A stretch of DNA of 64,000 nt from Devosia sp. FJ2-5-3 (lineage in GTDB: Bacteria > Pseudomonadota > Alphaproteobacteria > Rhizobiales > Devosiaceae): positions 2,576,501 to 2,640,500 of the forward strand of contig NZ_CP104007.1 in assembly GCF_029201545.1 (NCBI RefSeq), in the 5' to 3' direction. Below the pieces are notes generated by a model, which had not been told where the DNA came from, did no database searches, and saw only the letters and a list, made by a program, of their open reading frames with translations. How positions within the stretch are numbered: the first letter of the stretch is position 1; each line of letters begins with the position of its first letter. A program made the position numbers and the translations under genes. Shown piece after piece: positions 26,132 through 35,015 of this stretch.

Positions 26132-26758
26132 ATGGACTTGGATTTAAACTCCCTGCCGCTTGGCGAGCGTTACAAGCTGCTCTGCGGGCTCGTCGTGCCG
26201 CGCCCCATCGCGCTGGTGACCACTTCAAATGAAGACGGAACACCCAATGCCGCCCCGTTCTCCTTCTTCAATGTCATCAGCCATGATCCGCCGATGGTGG
26301 TGCTCGGCATTGACCGCCGGCAGGACGGCACGCCCAAGGACACGCTCGGCAATATCCAGAGAACAGGCGAATTCGTCGTCAATCTGGTCAGTGAGGCCAT
26401 TGCCGTGCCGATGAACGCATGCGCCACCGATTTCCCGCCTGGGCATAACGAACTGGAGGAAGTGGGCCTCGACGGAGCGGCCTCAACCGTGGTGCGGCCA
26501 CCGCGAATCGTCCAATCGCCGACAAGCCTCGAATGTCGACTGGCCCGAGACCTCGAGTTCGGCGCAGAGGGCCAACGTCACGTCATCATCGGCGACATCG
26601 TCCATGTGCACATCGCAGACGGCATCGTGAACGAGCGCTATCATGTCGATCAGGACCGCACCAATCTCATCGGCCGCATGGCCGGCCGCGACTACGTCCG
26701 CACGGCAGACCGCTTCAAGCTCGAGGCGCTGCACTACAAGGAGTGGCAGGGCGCCTGA
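26132..26758 (+). CDS. flavin reductase family protein (FMN-binding split barrel)
   Basis: 208 residues, transcribed away from the liv operon. The segments VVPRPIALVTTSNEDGTPNAAPFSFF (blocks: PRPIALVTT, NAAPFSFF) and GEFVVNLVSE are typical of the DIM6/NTAB flavin reductases that bind FMN and use NAD(P)H. It could feed reduced flavin to a monooxygenase, but the FAD hydroxylase at 28493 looks self-sufficient, so the partner is uncertain. It converges on the GntR gene with 4 bases between them. Confidence 0.85.
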   Translation: MDLDLNSLPLGERYKLLCGLVVPRPIALVTTSNEDGTPNAAPFSFFNVISHDPPMVVLGIDRRQDGTPKDTLGNIQRTGEFVVNLVSEAIAVPMNACATDFPPGHNELEEVGLDGAASTVVRPPRIVQSPTSLECRLARDLEFGAEGQRHVIIGDIVHVHIADGIVNERYHVDQDRTNLIGRMAGRDYVRTADRFKLEALHYKEWQGA

Positions 26759-26762
26759 GCGA

Positions 26763-27506
26763 CTAGTCCAGTTCGATTTCGCGCGGGGCGAGCTGGCCGA
26801 GTTCGCCGGAATAAGCGTTGAGGTGTCGTGCCATACGACGATAGGCGGCATCGCCGTCCCCGGCCTCGATGGCTTCGTAGACGCGGCGGTGGGCCCTGAT
26901 CATCCCGCCCCGCAATTCATCCGAACCATGATCCTCGATAACCGACGCCCGCACCGATGCCTCGGCGGTCGAGTTCATGAAGGCCGTCAGCAGTTCATTG
27001 TGACTGGCGGCTGCGACCGACAAATGCCAATCGATGTTGCCGCGCGCGATGTCGTGCCGCCCGGTCTGAATTGAAGCTTCGAGAGCCTCCATCTTTTCAC
27101 GGATGGTTTGGAGTTCCGCTTCGGACCGATTGCGCGCCGCGAGATAGGCGAGCGTGGGTTCGATCGCCTGACGCGTTTCGAGCAGCGCTTCGAAGCGAAT
27201 GCGACGGCCACGAATGAACATGTCGACCAGATGGCCCAGTGCAGTCTCATTCTGCGGCTGCACTACCGTACCGCCATACCGCCCGAGCTTGGTACTGACC
27301 AACCCCTCCGCCTCAAGAACGCGAAGGGCTTCCCGCACAGAGCCCCGGCTCAGGCCTGTCTGCTCGACGAGGTCGCGTTCCCCGGGCAACATTTCGCCGG
27401 CGGCAAATTCGCCCGCCAGAATCTTCTCACGCAGTATTTCCGCCAAAGCGCCATATCTATTGGGCACCCGGACCCGGTCGAGGCGTTTCACGTCGGCGTC
27501 TGACAT
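26763..27506 (-). CDS. GntR family regulator with FCD effector domain
   Basis: 247 residues. The N-terminal winged helix includes PGERDLVEQTGLSRGSVREALRVLEAEGLV (blocks: PGERDLVEQ, SRGSVREAL, LEAEGL) around residues 40-70. An all-helical FCD domain with metal-binding His residues follows. It has a palindrome of the same class 60 bases upstream of its own start and two more in front of the region C operons. It is therefore the likely local repressor of those genes, released by a pathway acid or CoA ester. Confidence 0.88.
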   Translation of the reverse strand: MSDADVKRLDRVRVPNRYGALAEILREKILAGEFAAGEMLPGERDLVEQTGLSRGSVREALRVLEAEGLVSTKLGRYGGTVVQPQNETALGHLVDMFIRGRRIRFEALLETRQAIEPTLAYLAARNRSEAELQTIREKMEALEASIQTGRHDIARGNIDWHLSVAAASHNELLTAFMNSTAEASVRASVIEDHGSDELRGGMIRAHRRVYEAIEAGDGDAAYRRMARHLNAYSGELGQLAPREIELD

Positions 27507-27566
27507 CTGGATAACCCGGCAGTTCGTGCAGTTCGGTGCTACTGTATTTTGCGAGAGACAACGAAT

Positions 27567-27587
27567 GTCAATGGCCCGACCATTGAC
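27567..27587. promoter_or_regulatory. GntR-type operator (copy 3, autoregulatory)
   Basis: GTCAATGG-N5-CCATTGAC, 8-bp perfect arms, upstream of the GntR gene. Aligned to the other copies it keeps CAATGG and ACCATTG and differs only at the seventh base. A partial match (CAATGGTCGA) follows at 27619-27628. Confidence 0.75.
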
Positions 27588-27634
27588 TCACACTGCCGGC
27601 GATCGTTCTGCACCCGCCCAATGGTCGAAGCGTG

Positions 27635-28483
27635 TCAGCCGTGCTCCCTCGTTAGAATGAAGTCGAATTCGGACTTCCAGGCGGTGTCGTCTCCAGCTTG
27701 CATGCTTGCGATCAGCGAGGCCTTTACGCCAAAGACAGCGTCGGACGTAAGCCATTGATCCCCTTGCACGAAGGTGTGGGTGATTATGGTTTCAAAACCC
27801 GGAGCCGAAACGAGGAAGTGCATGTGCGCCGGCCGGTTGGGGTGGCGTCCCAGCGCCGCCAGCATCTGTCCCACCGGACCGTCATCGGGGATCGGATAGG
27901 CGACCGGGCGTATGCCGCGAAAACTGTAGCGGCCGTCCGGGCCGGTGACGAAGATACCGCGATTGTTCCACTGCGGCTGGATGCCCGGCTGCTGGACGTC
28001 ATAATAGCCGTCGGCATTGTCGCACCAGACGTCGATCTCGGCATTGGCAACCGGGTTACCCTCGATATCGCGGACGATGCCGGAAAAGAGGCAGCTCTCG
28101 CCCTTGCCGTCGAGCGATATGTTCGTACCCATCGGGTAGCGGGGCGCACCGGGGACGTGGAACGGCCCGAGCACAGTATTTTCCGTGGCGCCGGACGGCC
28201 GGCGATGGTTGATGGCATCCACCAGCATGGAAAGCCCAAGCACGTCGCTGAGCAGGATGAATTCCTGCCGGTTGCCGTCGCTGATCTGGCCCGTGCGCGT
28301 CAGGAAGGCGACGGCCACGGCCCATTCCGCCTGGGTGAGTTCCACATCCTTGGCAAAGGCATGCAGATGCTTGACCAGCGAAGTCATGACCTGGGCGAGG
28401 CGCGGATTGATGTCGGGTCCGAGGCGGGAATTGACCACCTCCTCGCTGCGGCCCTCAGTGAAGTAATCGATTGTGTCGGCCAT
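27635..28483 (-). CDS. intradiol ring-cleaving dioxygenase (hydroxyquinol 1,2-dioxygenase type)
   Basis: 282 residues. N-terminal helical domain, then the catalytic beta-sandwich. Expected Fe(III) ligands are all present: Tyr161 (DGYYDVQ), Tyr196 (AYPIPDDGPVG), His220 and His222 (RPAHMHF). It would cleave hydroxyquinol between its ortho hydroxyls to maleylacetate, the substrate of the reductase at 35016. It is immediately downstream of the FAD hydroxylase in the same run of genes. Catechol is an alternative substrate. Confidence 0.88.
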   Translation of the reverse strand: MADTIDYFTEGRSEEVVNSRLGPDINPRLAQVMTSLVKHLHAFAKDVELTQAEWAVAVAFLTRTGQISDGNRQEFILLSDVLGLSMLVDAINHRRPSGATENTVLGPFHVPGAPRYPMGTNISLDGKGESCLFSGIVRDIEGNPVANAEIDVWCDNADGYYDVQQPGIQPQWNNRGIFVTGPDGRYSFRGIRPVAYPIPDDGPVGQMLAALGRHPNRPAHMHFLVSAPGFETIITHTFVQGDQWLTSDAVFGVKASLIASMQAGDDTAWKSEFDFILTREHG

Positions 28484-28492
28484 GTCGGGCTC

Positions 28493-30259
28493 CTATGCGG
28501 CGGCGCTGCGATCGAGGATGGCGGAGAGGACGCGGGTGAGCTCGGCAACCGGATCGGCCACCATCTCCTCGGCGCGCCAGGCGACATGATGGTCGGGGCG
28601 GACCAGCACGCAGCCGCTGTCGGTGATTTCCCGGGCACGGGCCCAGGACCCTTCGAGGTCGGCGAGCGGTCGGCGCGGTCCGATGACATTGGCGACGAGC
28701 GGGACGCCGAGGGATTTTGCCACTTTCTCGGCGGCCATGGCCCAGGCCTCTCCAGCAATGCCGGTCAGGATTGTGAAGCGGCCCTTGCCGGTGACATCGA
28801 GCGTCGAATGCTTGCGGCCATTGGGGTCATAGAGCCAGGCATGCGGCAGGCGGGCGCCGGGCCAGGTTGTGGGCTGATAGTGCAGCTCGGCATCGAGGTC
28901 GAAGCTGGGTTCCATCTGGCCGTCCGTCACCACGCCTTTCGACTTGTAGCGCTGGTTCATCTCCACGCCATGGGCGTCGAATTCGTATTTCTTGAAGGCG
29001 ATGGCCTGGCGCAGCACTTCTCGCTGGCGCTCGGCGGCTGGCGTGGCGTCGCAGCGCGCATCCATCGAGGCCTTGATCTTTTCGACGTCGGTGCCGCCGG
29101 TCATGCCCAGGGCCTCAAAGATGGGGCCGAACTCGCCGATGGACTGGTTGGCACGAGTGACGATCTGCCTCGCGATCGGAGCGCGCTCGACCGAATAGGT
29201 GTCCAGCAGGCCCCTGCCCGCTTCGCCCCTGACCACCGCCGCCAGTTTCCAGGCGAGATTGAAGGCATCTTGTATGGAGGTGTTGGAGCCAAGCCCGTTT
29301 GACGGCGGATGCCGGTGCGCGGCATCGCCCATGATGAAGACGCGATCCCTTTGCATATGGGTGGCGTACATGTTGTTGACGGTCCAGGTATTGGCCGACA
29401 ACAATTCGATTTCGAGATCCGGGTCGCCCACCAGCTGGCGGGCCACGCCGGTGGCGAATTCGGCATCGACCACCGGGGCAGGCTGGTTGATGTCATAGCC
29501 CCAGACGATCAGCCACTCATTCCACGGGCGCACCATGCGCACGAGGCCCATGCCGATGCCACCCACATCGGCGCCCGGCTGCATCACCCAGTAGAGTACG
29601 GAAGGACGATGGGCGACGAAGCGCGAGAGATCGGCGCGGAACAGGATGTTCATCGAGCCGGAAACGCCCATCTGGCCCTCGAAGGGGAGCCCCGCATGTT
29701 CGGCGACCTTGGAATTGCCGCCATCGGCCCCAACCAGGAATTTCGAGCGGATGGTGATTTCCTTGCCCGTCAGCCGGTCGAGGCAAGTGGTGGTGACGCC
29801 ATCGGCATCCTGCTCATGGCTGAGATATTCGGTGGACATTCGCGCCTGGGTGCCGCGCGAACAAGCCGTCTTGAACAGCAGCGGCTCCATGAAGGTCTGC
29901 GGCAGGTCGTTCATCTTTGTGGGCGATGACAGCTCGTGTTCAGCGCGGGACAGCGGATGGTTGCCCCAACTTTTCATGCGGCCGATTTCTTCCCCGGCGA
30001 GGCTTTCGCAGAAGATGTTCTCCCCCATCAGATCCTGTTCGGTGGCGAACAAATAGGCTTCCTTCTCAACGTCGCGGCCGAGATCGCGAAGCACTTCCAT
30101 GGTGCGCTGATTGGTGATGTGCGCACGCGGCGTGTTGGACAACCACCGGTATCGGTTGATTGCGATATTATCGATGCCATAGGTGGACAGGAGCGCGGCC
30201 GTCGCAGACCCGGCGGGACCGGTGCCGATAATAAGAATTTCCGTCGTGATGTCGGCCAT
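28493..30259 (-). CDS. FAD-dependent phenol/resorcinol-type hydroxylase
   Basis: 588 residues. Dinucleotide motif GTGPAGS at 12-18, the DG motif LVGADGGNSKV, and GDAAHRHPPSNGLGSNTSIQDAFNLAWKL in the FAD ribityl region (blocks: GDAAHRHPPSNG, SIQDAFNLAWKL). The C-terminal thioredoxin-like part resembles TfdB/PheA hydroxylases (about 590-600 residues). It would hydroxylate a phenol, most simply resorcinol to hydroxyquinol. Two bases separate it from livM2, so uptake and hydroxylation share a transcript. Confidence 0.87.
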   Translation of the reverse strand: MADITTEILIIGTGPAGSATAALLSTYGIDNIAINRYRWLSNTPRAHITNQRTMEVLRDLGRDVEKEAYLFATEQDLMGENIFCESLAGEEIGRMKSWGNHPLSRAEHELSSPTKMNDLPQTFMEPLLFKTACSRGTQARMSTEYLSHEQDADGVTTTCLDRLTGKEITIRSKFLVGADGGNSKVAEHAGLPFEGQMGVSGSMNILFRADLSRFVAHRPSVLYWVMQPGADVGGIGMGLVRMVRPWNEWLIVWGYDINQPAPVVDAEFATGVARQLVGDPDLEIELLSANTWTVNNMYATHMQRDRVFIMGDAAHRHPPSNGLGSNTSIQDAFNLAWKLAAVVRGEAGRGLLDTYSVERAPIARQIVTRANQSIGEFGPIFEALGMTGGTDVEKIKASMDARCDATPAAERQREVLRQAIAFKKYEFDAHGVEMNQRYKSKGVVTDGQMEPSFDLDAELHYQPTTWPGARLPHAWLYDPNGRKHSTLDVTGKGRFTILTGIAGEAWAMAAEKVAKSLGVPLVANVIGPRRPLADLEGSWARAREITDSGCVLVRPDHHVAWRAEEMVADPVAELTRVLSAILDRSAAA

Positions 30260-30261
30260 GA

Positions 30262-31347
30262 TTATTCCTCCCTATGCGTCGTATCAGTTTGGATCGGCCC
30301 GCCGACAAGGCGGCGCCGGATCGGAAAAAGCTGGATGCCGGTCCGATGTGAAAAGCTGCCCCACAGCCCGCGCGGGGCAAGCAGCATCACGCCGATGCCG
30401 ATGAGGCCGAGGATCATCAGGTACCAGGCGCCGTATTGCGCCAGAAATGTCTGGAGCAGAAAGAAAACCAGCACGCCGATGATCGGCCCTTCGATGGTGC
30501 CGATCCCGCCGATGACCACGATGAAGATCACATAGGCGGTCCAGTCGTTGAGCGAGAAGGCAGCATCGGGCGATATGCGCGCCTTCTGCATGTAGATGAG
30601 CGCGCCGGTCAGGCCCGTGCCGAGCGCGGAGACAAGGAAGACGAACCATTTGACCCGCTGTGCGTCGACGCCGACGGAGCGCGCCGCCTGCGGATTGTCG
30701 CGCACGGCGGCGAGCGCCAGGCCGCGCTTTGAGCGCAGCAGCCAATAAATGCCGCCGATAGCTGCGATCGCCAGAACCAGCGCCAGCCAATAGGCGAGAA
30801 TGTCCCGCGCCGCCGCGGCCCGAACGTCGAGGAGCGTTGCGATTGTTTCGGTAAAGACGATGTTCTCGGTCGCACTGCGCGGCAATGACGTGCCCGTGCC
30901 ACCGCCGACGGCCCGCCATTGCGCGGTGACCAACCGGGCGACTTCGGCCAGAACCCAGGTGCCGATGGCGAAATAGGCGCCCTGAAGGCGGAAAGCGAAG
31001 AAACCGAAGGGCACGGCAAGGACAAGCGCCGCGAGGCCGCCCAGCAAGATCGCCGGCACGGGATCGAGCCCCCATAAAATGACGGCTGCGAACATGGCAT
31101 AGGCGCCCATGCCGACAAAGGCCTGCTGGCCGACCGAAACCAGCCCACCATAACCGGCGAGCAGGTTCCAGAACTGCGCGAGGGTCAGCATGGTCAGGAT
31201 GAAGAAGAGATCCTGGATCAGGCTGCGGGACGCGAAGGCCGGCAGGGCGAACAGCGCCAGGATGATCACCACCGCCGCAATCGCCGCAATGGTTGAGATG
31301 TTTGTGCGCGTCTCGACGCGGAAATTTGCGGTGCTTGCTGGGGTCAT
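30262..31347 (-). CDS. branched-chain-type ABC permease LivM (second transporter)
   Basis: 361 residues from the ATG giving MTPASTANFRVETRTNIS. Multi-pass membrane protein with the LivM signature NLLAGYGGLVSVGQQAFVGMGAY and AVRDNPQAARSVGV. Works with the LivH-like protein just upstream. It belongs to an aromatic catabolic operon, so the cargo is probably an aromatic acid or phenolic compound. Confidence 0.9.
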   Translation of the reverse strand: MTPASTANFRVETRTNISTIAAIAAVVIILALFALPAFASRSLIQDLFFILTMLTLAQFWNLLAGYGGLVSVGQQAFVGMGAYAMFAAVILWGLDPVPAILLGGLAALVLAVPFGFFAFRLQGAYFAIGTWVLAEVARLVTAQWRAVGGGTGTSLPRSATENIVFTETIATLLDVRAAAARDILAYWLALVLAIAAIGGIYWLLRSKRGLALAAVRDNPQAARSVGVDAQRVKWFVFLVSALGTGLTGALIYMQKARISPDAAFSLNDWTAYVIFIVVIGGIGTIEGPIIGVLVFFLLQTFLAQYGAWYLMILGLIGIGVMLLAPRGLWGSFSHRTGIQLFPIRRRLVGGPIQTDTTHREE

Positions 31348-31355
31348 GGTCGCAC

Positions 31356-32219
31356 TCAATCGACGGCGCGTGGGAAGAGACCACGCGGCTTGAACAGGAG
31401 GACGAGGAGGAAGGCGATGTGCCCGGAAAGGATCTGCCACTCCGGGTTGATCGCCGCGCCTAAGGTCTGGGCGACGCCGATGATCACGCCCCCCGCCAGC
31501 GTCCCCCAGAGCGAACCGAGCCCGCCGATGATCACGGCCTCGAAGGCATAGACGAGGCGCGCCGGCCCGATGGCGGGATCGAAATTGGCACGCATGCCCA
31601 GATAAAGCGCAGCGATGGTCACGATCATCATGGCGATGCCGGTCGCCTGGGCGAAAACGATGCGCGGCTTGATGCCCATGAGGCTCGCCGTCGTCGCGTC
31701 ATCCGACGTCGCGCGGAACGACCGCCCCAGCGCGGTGCGGTAGAACATGTGGTTGAGCAGCACGATGACGATGATTGCGGAGGCAAAGGTCAGCACCGGC
31801 AGGACACCGACCGTCACTGGACCGAGATTGACCGAAGCCACGGCCAGATCGCCTGTGGGCAGGCGGCGGGTATCGGCGGAAGCGCCTTGCAGCAGTGCAT
31901 TCTGGACCACGACGGAGATACCGAAGGTCACCAGCAGCGGCGGCAGGATGTCCTCGCCGAGGACCCGGTTGAGTACGACCCGCTGCAACACGTAACCAAG
32001 TCCGAACATGATCGGCAGGGCGATCAGCGCCGCGAGGAAGGGCGAGAGGCCGAGGAGCGAGACAATGAGCAGGATGAGATAGGCACCAAGCACGATCAGA
32101 TCGCCATGGGCTAGATTGACCAGGCGCATGATGCCGAAAACGAGGCTGAGGCCGGCGGCGAAGAGCGCGTAGAGGCCGCCCAGCAAGATGCCCTGCACGA
32201 TAGTATCGAGCCAGTTCAT
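31356..32219 (-). CDS. branched-chain-type ABC permease LivH (second transporter)
   Basis: 287 residues from ATG (MNWLDTIVQGILLGG). Signature FGIMRLVNLAHGDLIVLGAY and about eight membrane helices. Its start overlaps the stop of the LivF-like gene as ATGA. It forms the membrane channel with the LivM-like protein downstream. Confidence 0.9.
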   Translation of the reverse strand: MNWLDTIVQGILLGGLYALFAAGLSLVFGIMRLVNLAHGDLIVLGAYLILLIVSLLGLSPFLAALIALPIMFGLGYVLQRVVLNRVLGEDILPPLLVTFGISVVVQNALLQGASADTRRLPTGDLAVASVNLGPVTVGVLPVLTFASAIIVIVLLNHMFYRTALGRSFRATSDDATTASLMGIKPRIVFAQATGIAMMIVTIAALYLGMRANFDPAIGPARLVYAFEAVIIGGLGSLWGTLAGGVIIGVAQTLGAAINPEWQILSGHIAFLLVLLFKPRGLFPRAVD

Positions 32220-32923
32220 GCGGCGGCTCCGAAATAGGCGTTGTGGATGGCCTCGCGGCTGAGCGCATTGGCGGGGCCGGAGAGCGTCACCCTGCCCTCC
32301 ATCATGCAATAGACCCGGTCCGCCACCTTCAGGGCCTGTCCGATATCCTGCTCGACGATGATCATTGCCGCGCCGCCGGCGCGAATGCGGGGCATGGCGT
32401 TGTAAATGTCCTTGATGACGACCGGCGCCAATCCCAGCGAAATCTCATCGCAGAGCAGCACATCGGGATTGCTCATCAGCGCACGGCCGATGGCCACCAT
32501 CTGCTGCTGCCCGCCCGAGAGCGCAGTCCCAGGATTGTTGCGCCGCTCCCTGAGGATGGGGAAGAGCTCGTAGATGGCCTCCAGCGTCCAGGGGCCGGAG
32601 CCTTTTCGCGCATGGGCGCCGATCAGCAAATTCTCCTCGACGCTGAGCGAGGGGAACAGCCGCCGCCCCTCGGGCACCATGGCAATGCCACGCCGCAGCA
32701 CTTCGTCGGCCGGGCAATCACCAATGTTCTCGTCCCGGTAGCGGATGGACGCCGGCTCATTGCGCAGCACGCCGGAGAGCGAGCGCAGCAATGTCGTCTT
32801 GCCGGCGCCATTGGCCCCGATGATGGCAACGCACTCGCCTGGCTCGAGGCTAATGTCGACGCCGAACAGCGCCTGGAACTGACCATAATGGGCCGTGAGG
32901 CCATGGGTAGAGAGGAGCGTCAT
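32216..32923 (-). CDS. branched-chain-type ABC ATPase LivF (second transporter)
   Basis: 235 residues. Walker A GANGAGKTT at 36-44, signature ALSGGQQQMVAIGRAL, Walker B VLLCDEISLGLAP (Cys in place of the more common Leu or Ala before Asp). It shares one base with the stop of the LivG-like gene (TGATG). Energises the second Liv system. Confidence 0.9.
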   Translation of the reverse strand: MTLLSTHGLTAHYGQFQALFGVDISLEPGECVAIIGANGAGKTTLLRSLSGVLRNEPASIRYRDENIGDCPADEVLRRGIAMVPEGRRLFPSLSVEENLLIGAHARKGSGPWTLEAIYELFPILRERRNNPGTALSGGQQQMVAIGRALMSNPDVLLCDEISLGLAPVVIKDIYNAMPRIRAGGAAMIIVEQDIGQALKVADRVYCMMEGRVTLSGPANALSREAIHNAYFGAAA

Positions 32924-33642
32924 CAGACTTCGATCCCCAGATAGATTTCGCGGACCTGCGGACTCGACATGATCGCGGATGGCTCTCCGATCCCGACAAC
33001 CTTGCCGAAGTCGAGCACGAGCAGCCGTTCGACTACGGAGTTCAGCGCGTGCAGCACATGCTCGATCCAGATGATGGTTGTGCCGCGCGCATGGATGGCC
33101 TTGATGGTGGCTACCAGCTGACGGCACTCACCCTCGGTGAGGCCGCCCGCAATCTCGTCGAGCAATAGCAGCCGCGGATCGGTCGCCAGCGCACGCGCCA
33201 GTTCCAGCCGCTTACGTTCCAGGAGGGAGAGGCTATCGGCCGGCACATTGGCGCGGGCGAGCAGGCCCGTCTGATCGAGAATTTCAGCGCAGGCCATTTC
33301 GACGCTGCGCTCGCTCTTGCCCTGCCCGAACGCGCCGGCAACCAGCAAATTCTCGAACACCGTCATCTTGCCGAAGGGCTGCGGGATCTGGAACGAGCGC
33401 CCGATGCCGCCGATGCAGCGGTCCATGGCGGAGCTGCGCGTCACATCCTTGCCTAGAAACCGGACCGTGCCGCTATCGGGCGCAATATTGCCGGTGATGA
33501 GATTGAACAGGGTCGACTTACCGGCGCCGTTCGGTCCGATAATGCCGAGCGCCTGCCCCTCCGGCACCTCGAAACTAATGCCGTCGGCGACCTTGAGAGC
33601 GCCAAAGCTCTTGCAGACATTGTCGAGCGCAATGATGGCCAT
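32923..33642 (-). CDS. branched-chain-type ABC ATPase LivG (second transporter)
   Basis: 239 residues from ATG (MAIIALDNVCKSFGALKV). Walker A GPNGAGKST at 36-44; the signature is degenerate (SLLERKRLELARAL) as is common in this subfamily; Walker B LLLLDEIAGGL. Follows the hairpin at 33661-33684 that separates it from its binding-protein gene. Confidence 0.9.
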   Translation of the reverse strand: MAIIALDNVCKSFGALKVADGISFEVPEGQALGIIGPNGAGKSTLFNLITGNIAPDSGTVRFLGKDVTRSSAMDRCIGGIGRSFQIPQPFGKMTVFENLLVAGAFGQGKSERSVEMACAEILDQTGLLARANVPADSLSLLERKRLELARALATDPRLLLLDEIAGGLTEGECRQLVATIKAIHARGTTIIWIEHVLHALNSVVERLLVLDFGKVVGIGEPSAIMSSPQVREIYLGIEV

Positions 33643-33660
33643 GATATTCTGTCCCGAAGG

Positions 33661-33684
33661 GCCGGACGCAAGATTGCGTCCGGC
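33661..33684 (-). other. hairpin following binding-protein gene
   Basis: GCCGGACGCA/TGCGTCCGGC, 10-bp perfect stem with AGAT loop, 14 bases after the binding-protein stop and before the LivG-like gene. No U-tract. Confidence 0.68.
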
Positions 33685-33698
33685 GAAGGGTGATGGGC

Positions 33699-34973
33699 TC
33701 AGGAAATGGCTTCCATGGTGCCGCCGGTCGGGATGTTCTCGTGGCCGGTATTGTCCACGATGACGAGGTCGTAGCCGCCGCCGTCGCGCAGGCGCCACTG
33801 GCCGCCCACCAAGGGGGTCTTGCAGACATTGGTCGCTGCGAAAGGCGGCACCCCTGCCCCGTCGAACTTCACCGGCCCGACAATGGTCTGGAGATCGGTC
33901 GCTGCAATGGCTTCCACCACGGCATCGACATCACCGGCATCGCTGACGCGGCCCATGACGTCGGCCGCCATTTCGAACAGCGCATGCACGAAGCCGATCG
34001 GCTGGGTCCATTGCTTGCCCGTCTCGTCCGAATAGGCCTTGGCCAGTTCCGCCGAGCTCATGCCATTGAGCGAGGATTTGAACGGATGGCTGGGCGACCA
34101 CCAGACTTCGGACGACAGATTGTGCCCGCTATTGCCCAGAGCCTCGACGGCCTGCGGAAAGAGGATCGCCTTGCCGATGGACGCGGCCTTGGGCGCAAAA
34201 CCCTGCTGGCGCGCCTGCGACCAGAACGTCGTGAAATCAGGCGGGATCGGCACCCCGGTGATGATATCGGCATTGGCCTGGCGGAAGGCGTTGATCTGGG
34301 CCGAGAAATCGTCGGTGAGATTCTGATAGCGGCCCGGATCGAACATCTGGAAGCCCTTTTCCGCCAGAGCCGGCGGGAAGCCGGTATTCGGATCGCCCCA
34401 GGCATTGCCGTCGGCATCATTGGGGAAGAGCCCGCCGACGATCTTATTGGTTTCGAGCTGGCCCCACATATTGGTGAAGACCGAGATGACGTCTTCGAGC
34501 CCCCAGAAGAAATGATAGGCGTAGTTGAATGGACGCCAGCTCTCCGGATCTCCCGGATTGCCCTGCTGCCCGATGAACCAGGGCTGCCAGGGGGCCATGG
34601 TGGAAATCAGCGGCACCCCCTCGGCTTCGGCCGTCGTCGTCACCGGATTGGTGGTTTCCGGCGTCGAGGCCACCATCATCAAATCGACTTCGTCGTCGAT
34701 GATCAGTTCCTGGGCCACTTCAGCCGCGCGGTTGGGATTGGACTGGCTATCCTTGACGATGATCTCGAATTGCGAGGCAATCTCGCTCTTGGCGAAATTG
34801 GACAGGATGAAGTTGTCCGCTTCCGCGAAGGCGGCGAGCGGCCCGGATTGCGGGCTGACATAGCCCACCTTGATCTTGGCGCCCTGCGCGATGGCGGGCA
34901 TGGGAAAGGCACCGGTGGCGGCGATGAGGCCGGTTGCTGCCGTGCCCTTGAGCATATTGCGACGGGTAATCAT
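33699..34973 (-). CDS. Tat-exported Liv-type ABC substrate-binding protein
   Basis: 424 residues; start set at the ATG (MITRRNMLKG) because GGAGGAGA lies at the right distance; an upstream TTG lies in front of that site. Twin-arginine signal TRRNMLKG, hydrophobic core, cleavage probably after AIA near residue 29. The mature domain begins AKIKVGYVSPQSGPLAAFAE, the periplasmic-binding fold of the Liv family. Tat export differs from the Sec-type signal of the first Liv receptor. Likely ligand: an aromatic substrate for the hydroxylase and dioxygenase downstream. Confidence 0.9.
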   Translation of the reverse strand: MITRRNMLKGTAATGLIAATGAFPMPAIAQGAKIKVGYVSPQSGPLAAFAEADNFILSNFAKSEIASQFEIIVKDSQSNPNRAAEVAQELIIDDEVDLMMVASTPETTNPVTTTAEAEGVPLISTMAPWQPWFIGQQGNPGDPESWRPFNYAYHFFWGLEDVISVFTNMWGQLETNKIVGGLFPNDADGNAWGDPNTGFPPALAEKGFQMFDPGRYQNLTDDFSAQINAFRQANADIITGVPIPPDFTTFWSQARQQGFAPKAASIGKAILFPQAVEALGNSGHNLSSEVWWSPSHPFKSSLNGMSSAELAKAYSDETGKQWTQPIGFVHALFEMAADVMGRVSDAGDVDAVVEAIAATDLQTIVGPVKFDGAGVPPFAATNVCKTPLVGGQWRLRDGGGYDLVIVDNTGHENIPTGGTMEAIS

Positions 34974-35015
34974 GATTGGTTCTCCTCCCAAAAATCATGT
35001 GCCTTGCGGCAGGTG

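Noticed and set aside
27619..27628. CAATGGTCGA as a fourth GntR operator
   Set aside because: Only the left half and spacer match; the right half reads AGCGTG, so it is at best a half-site next to copy 3.
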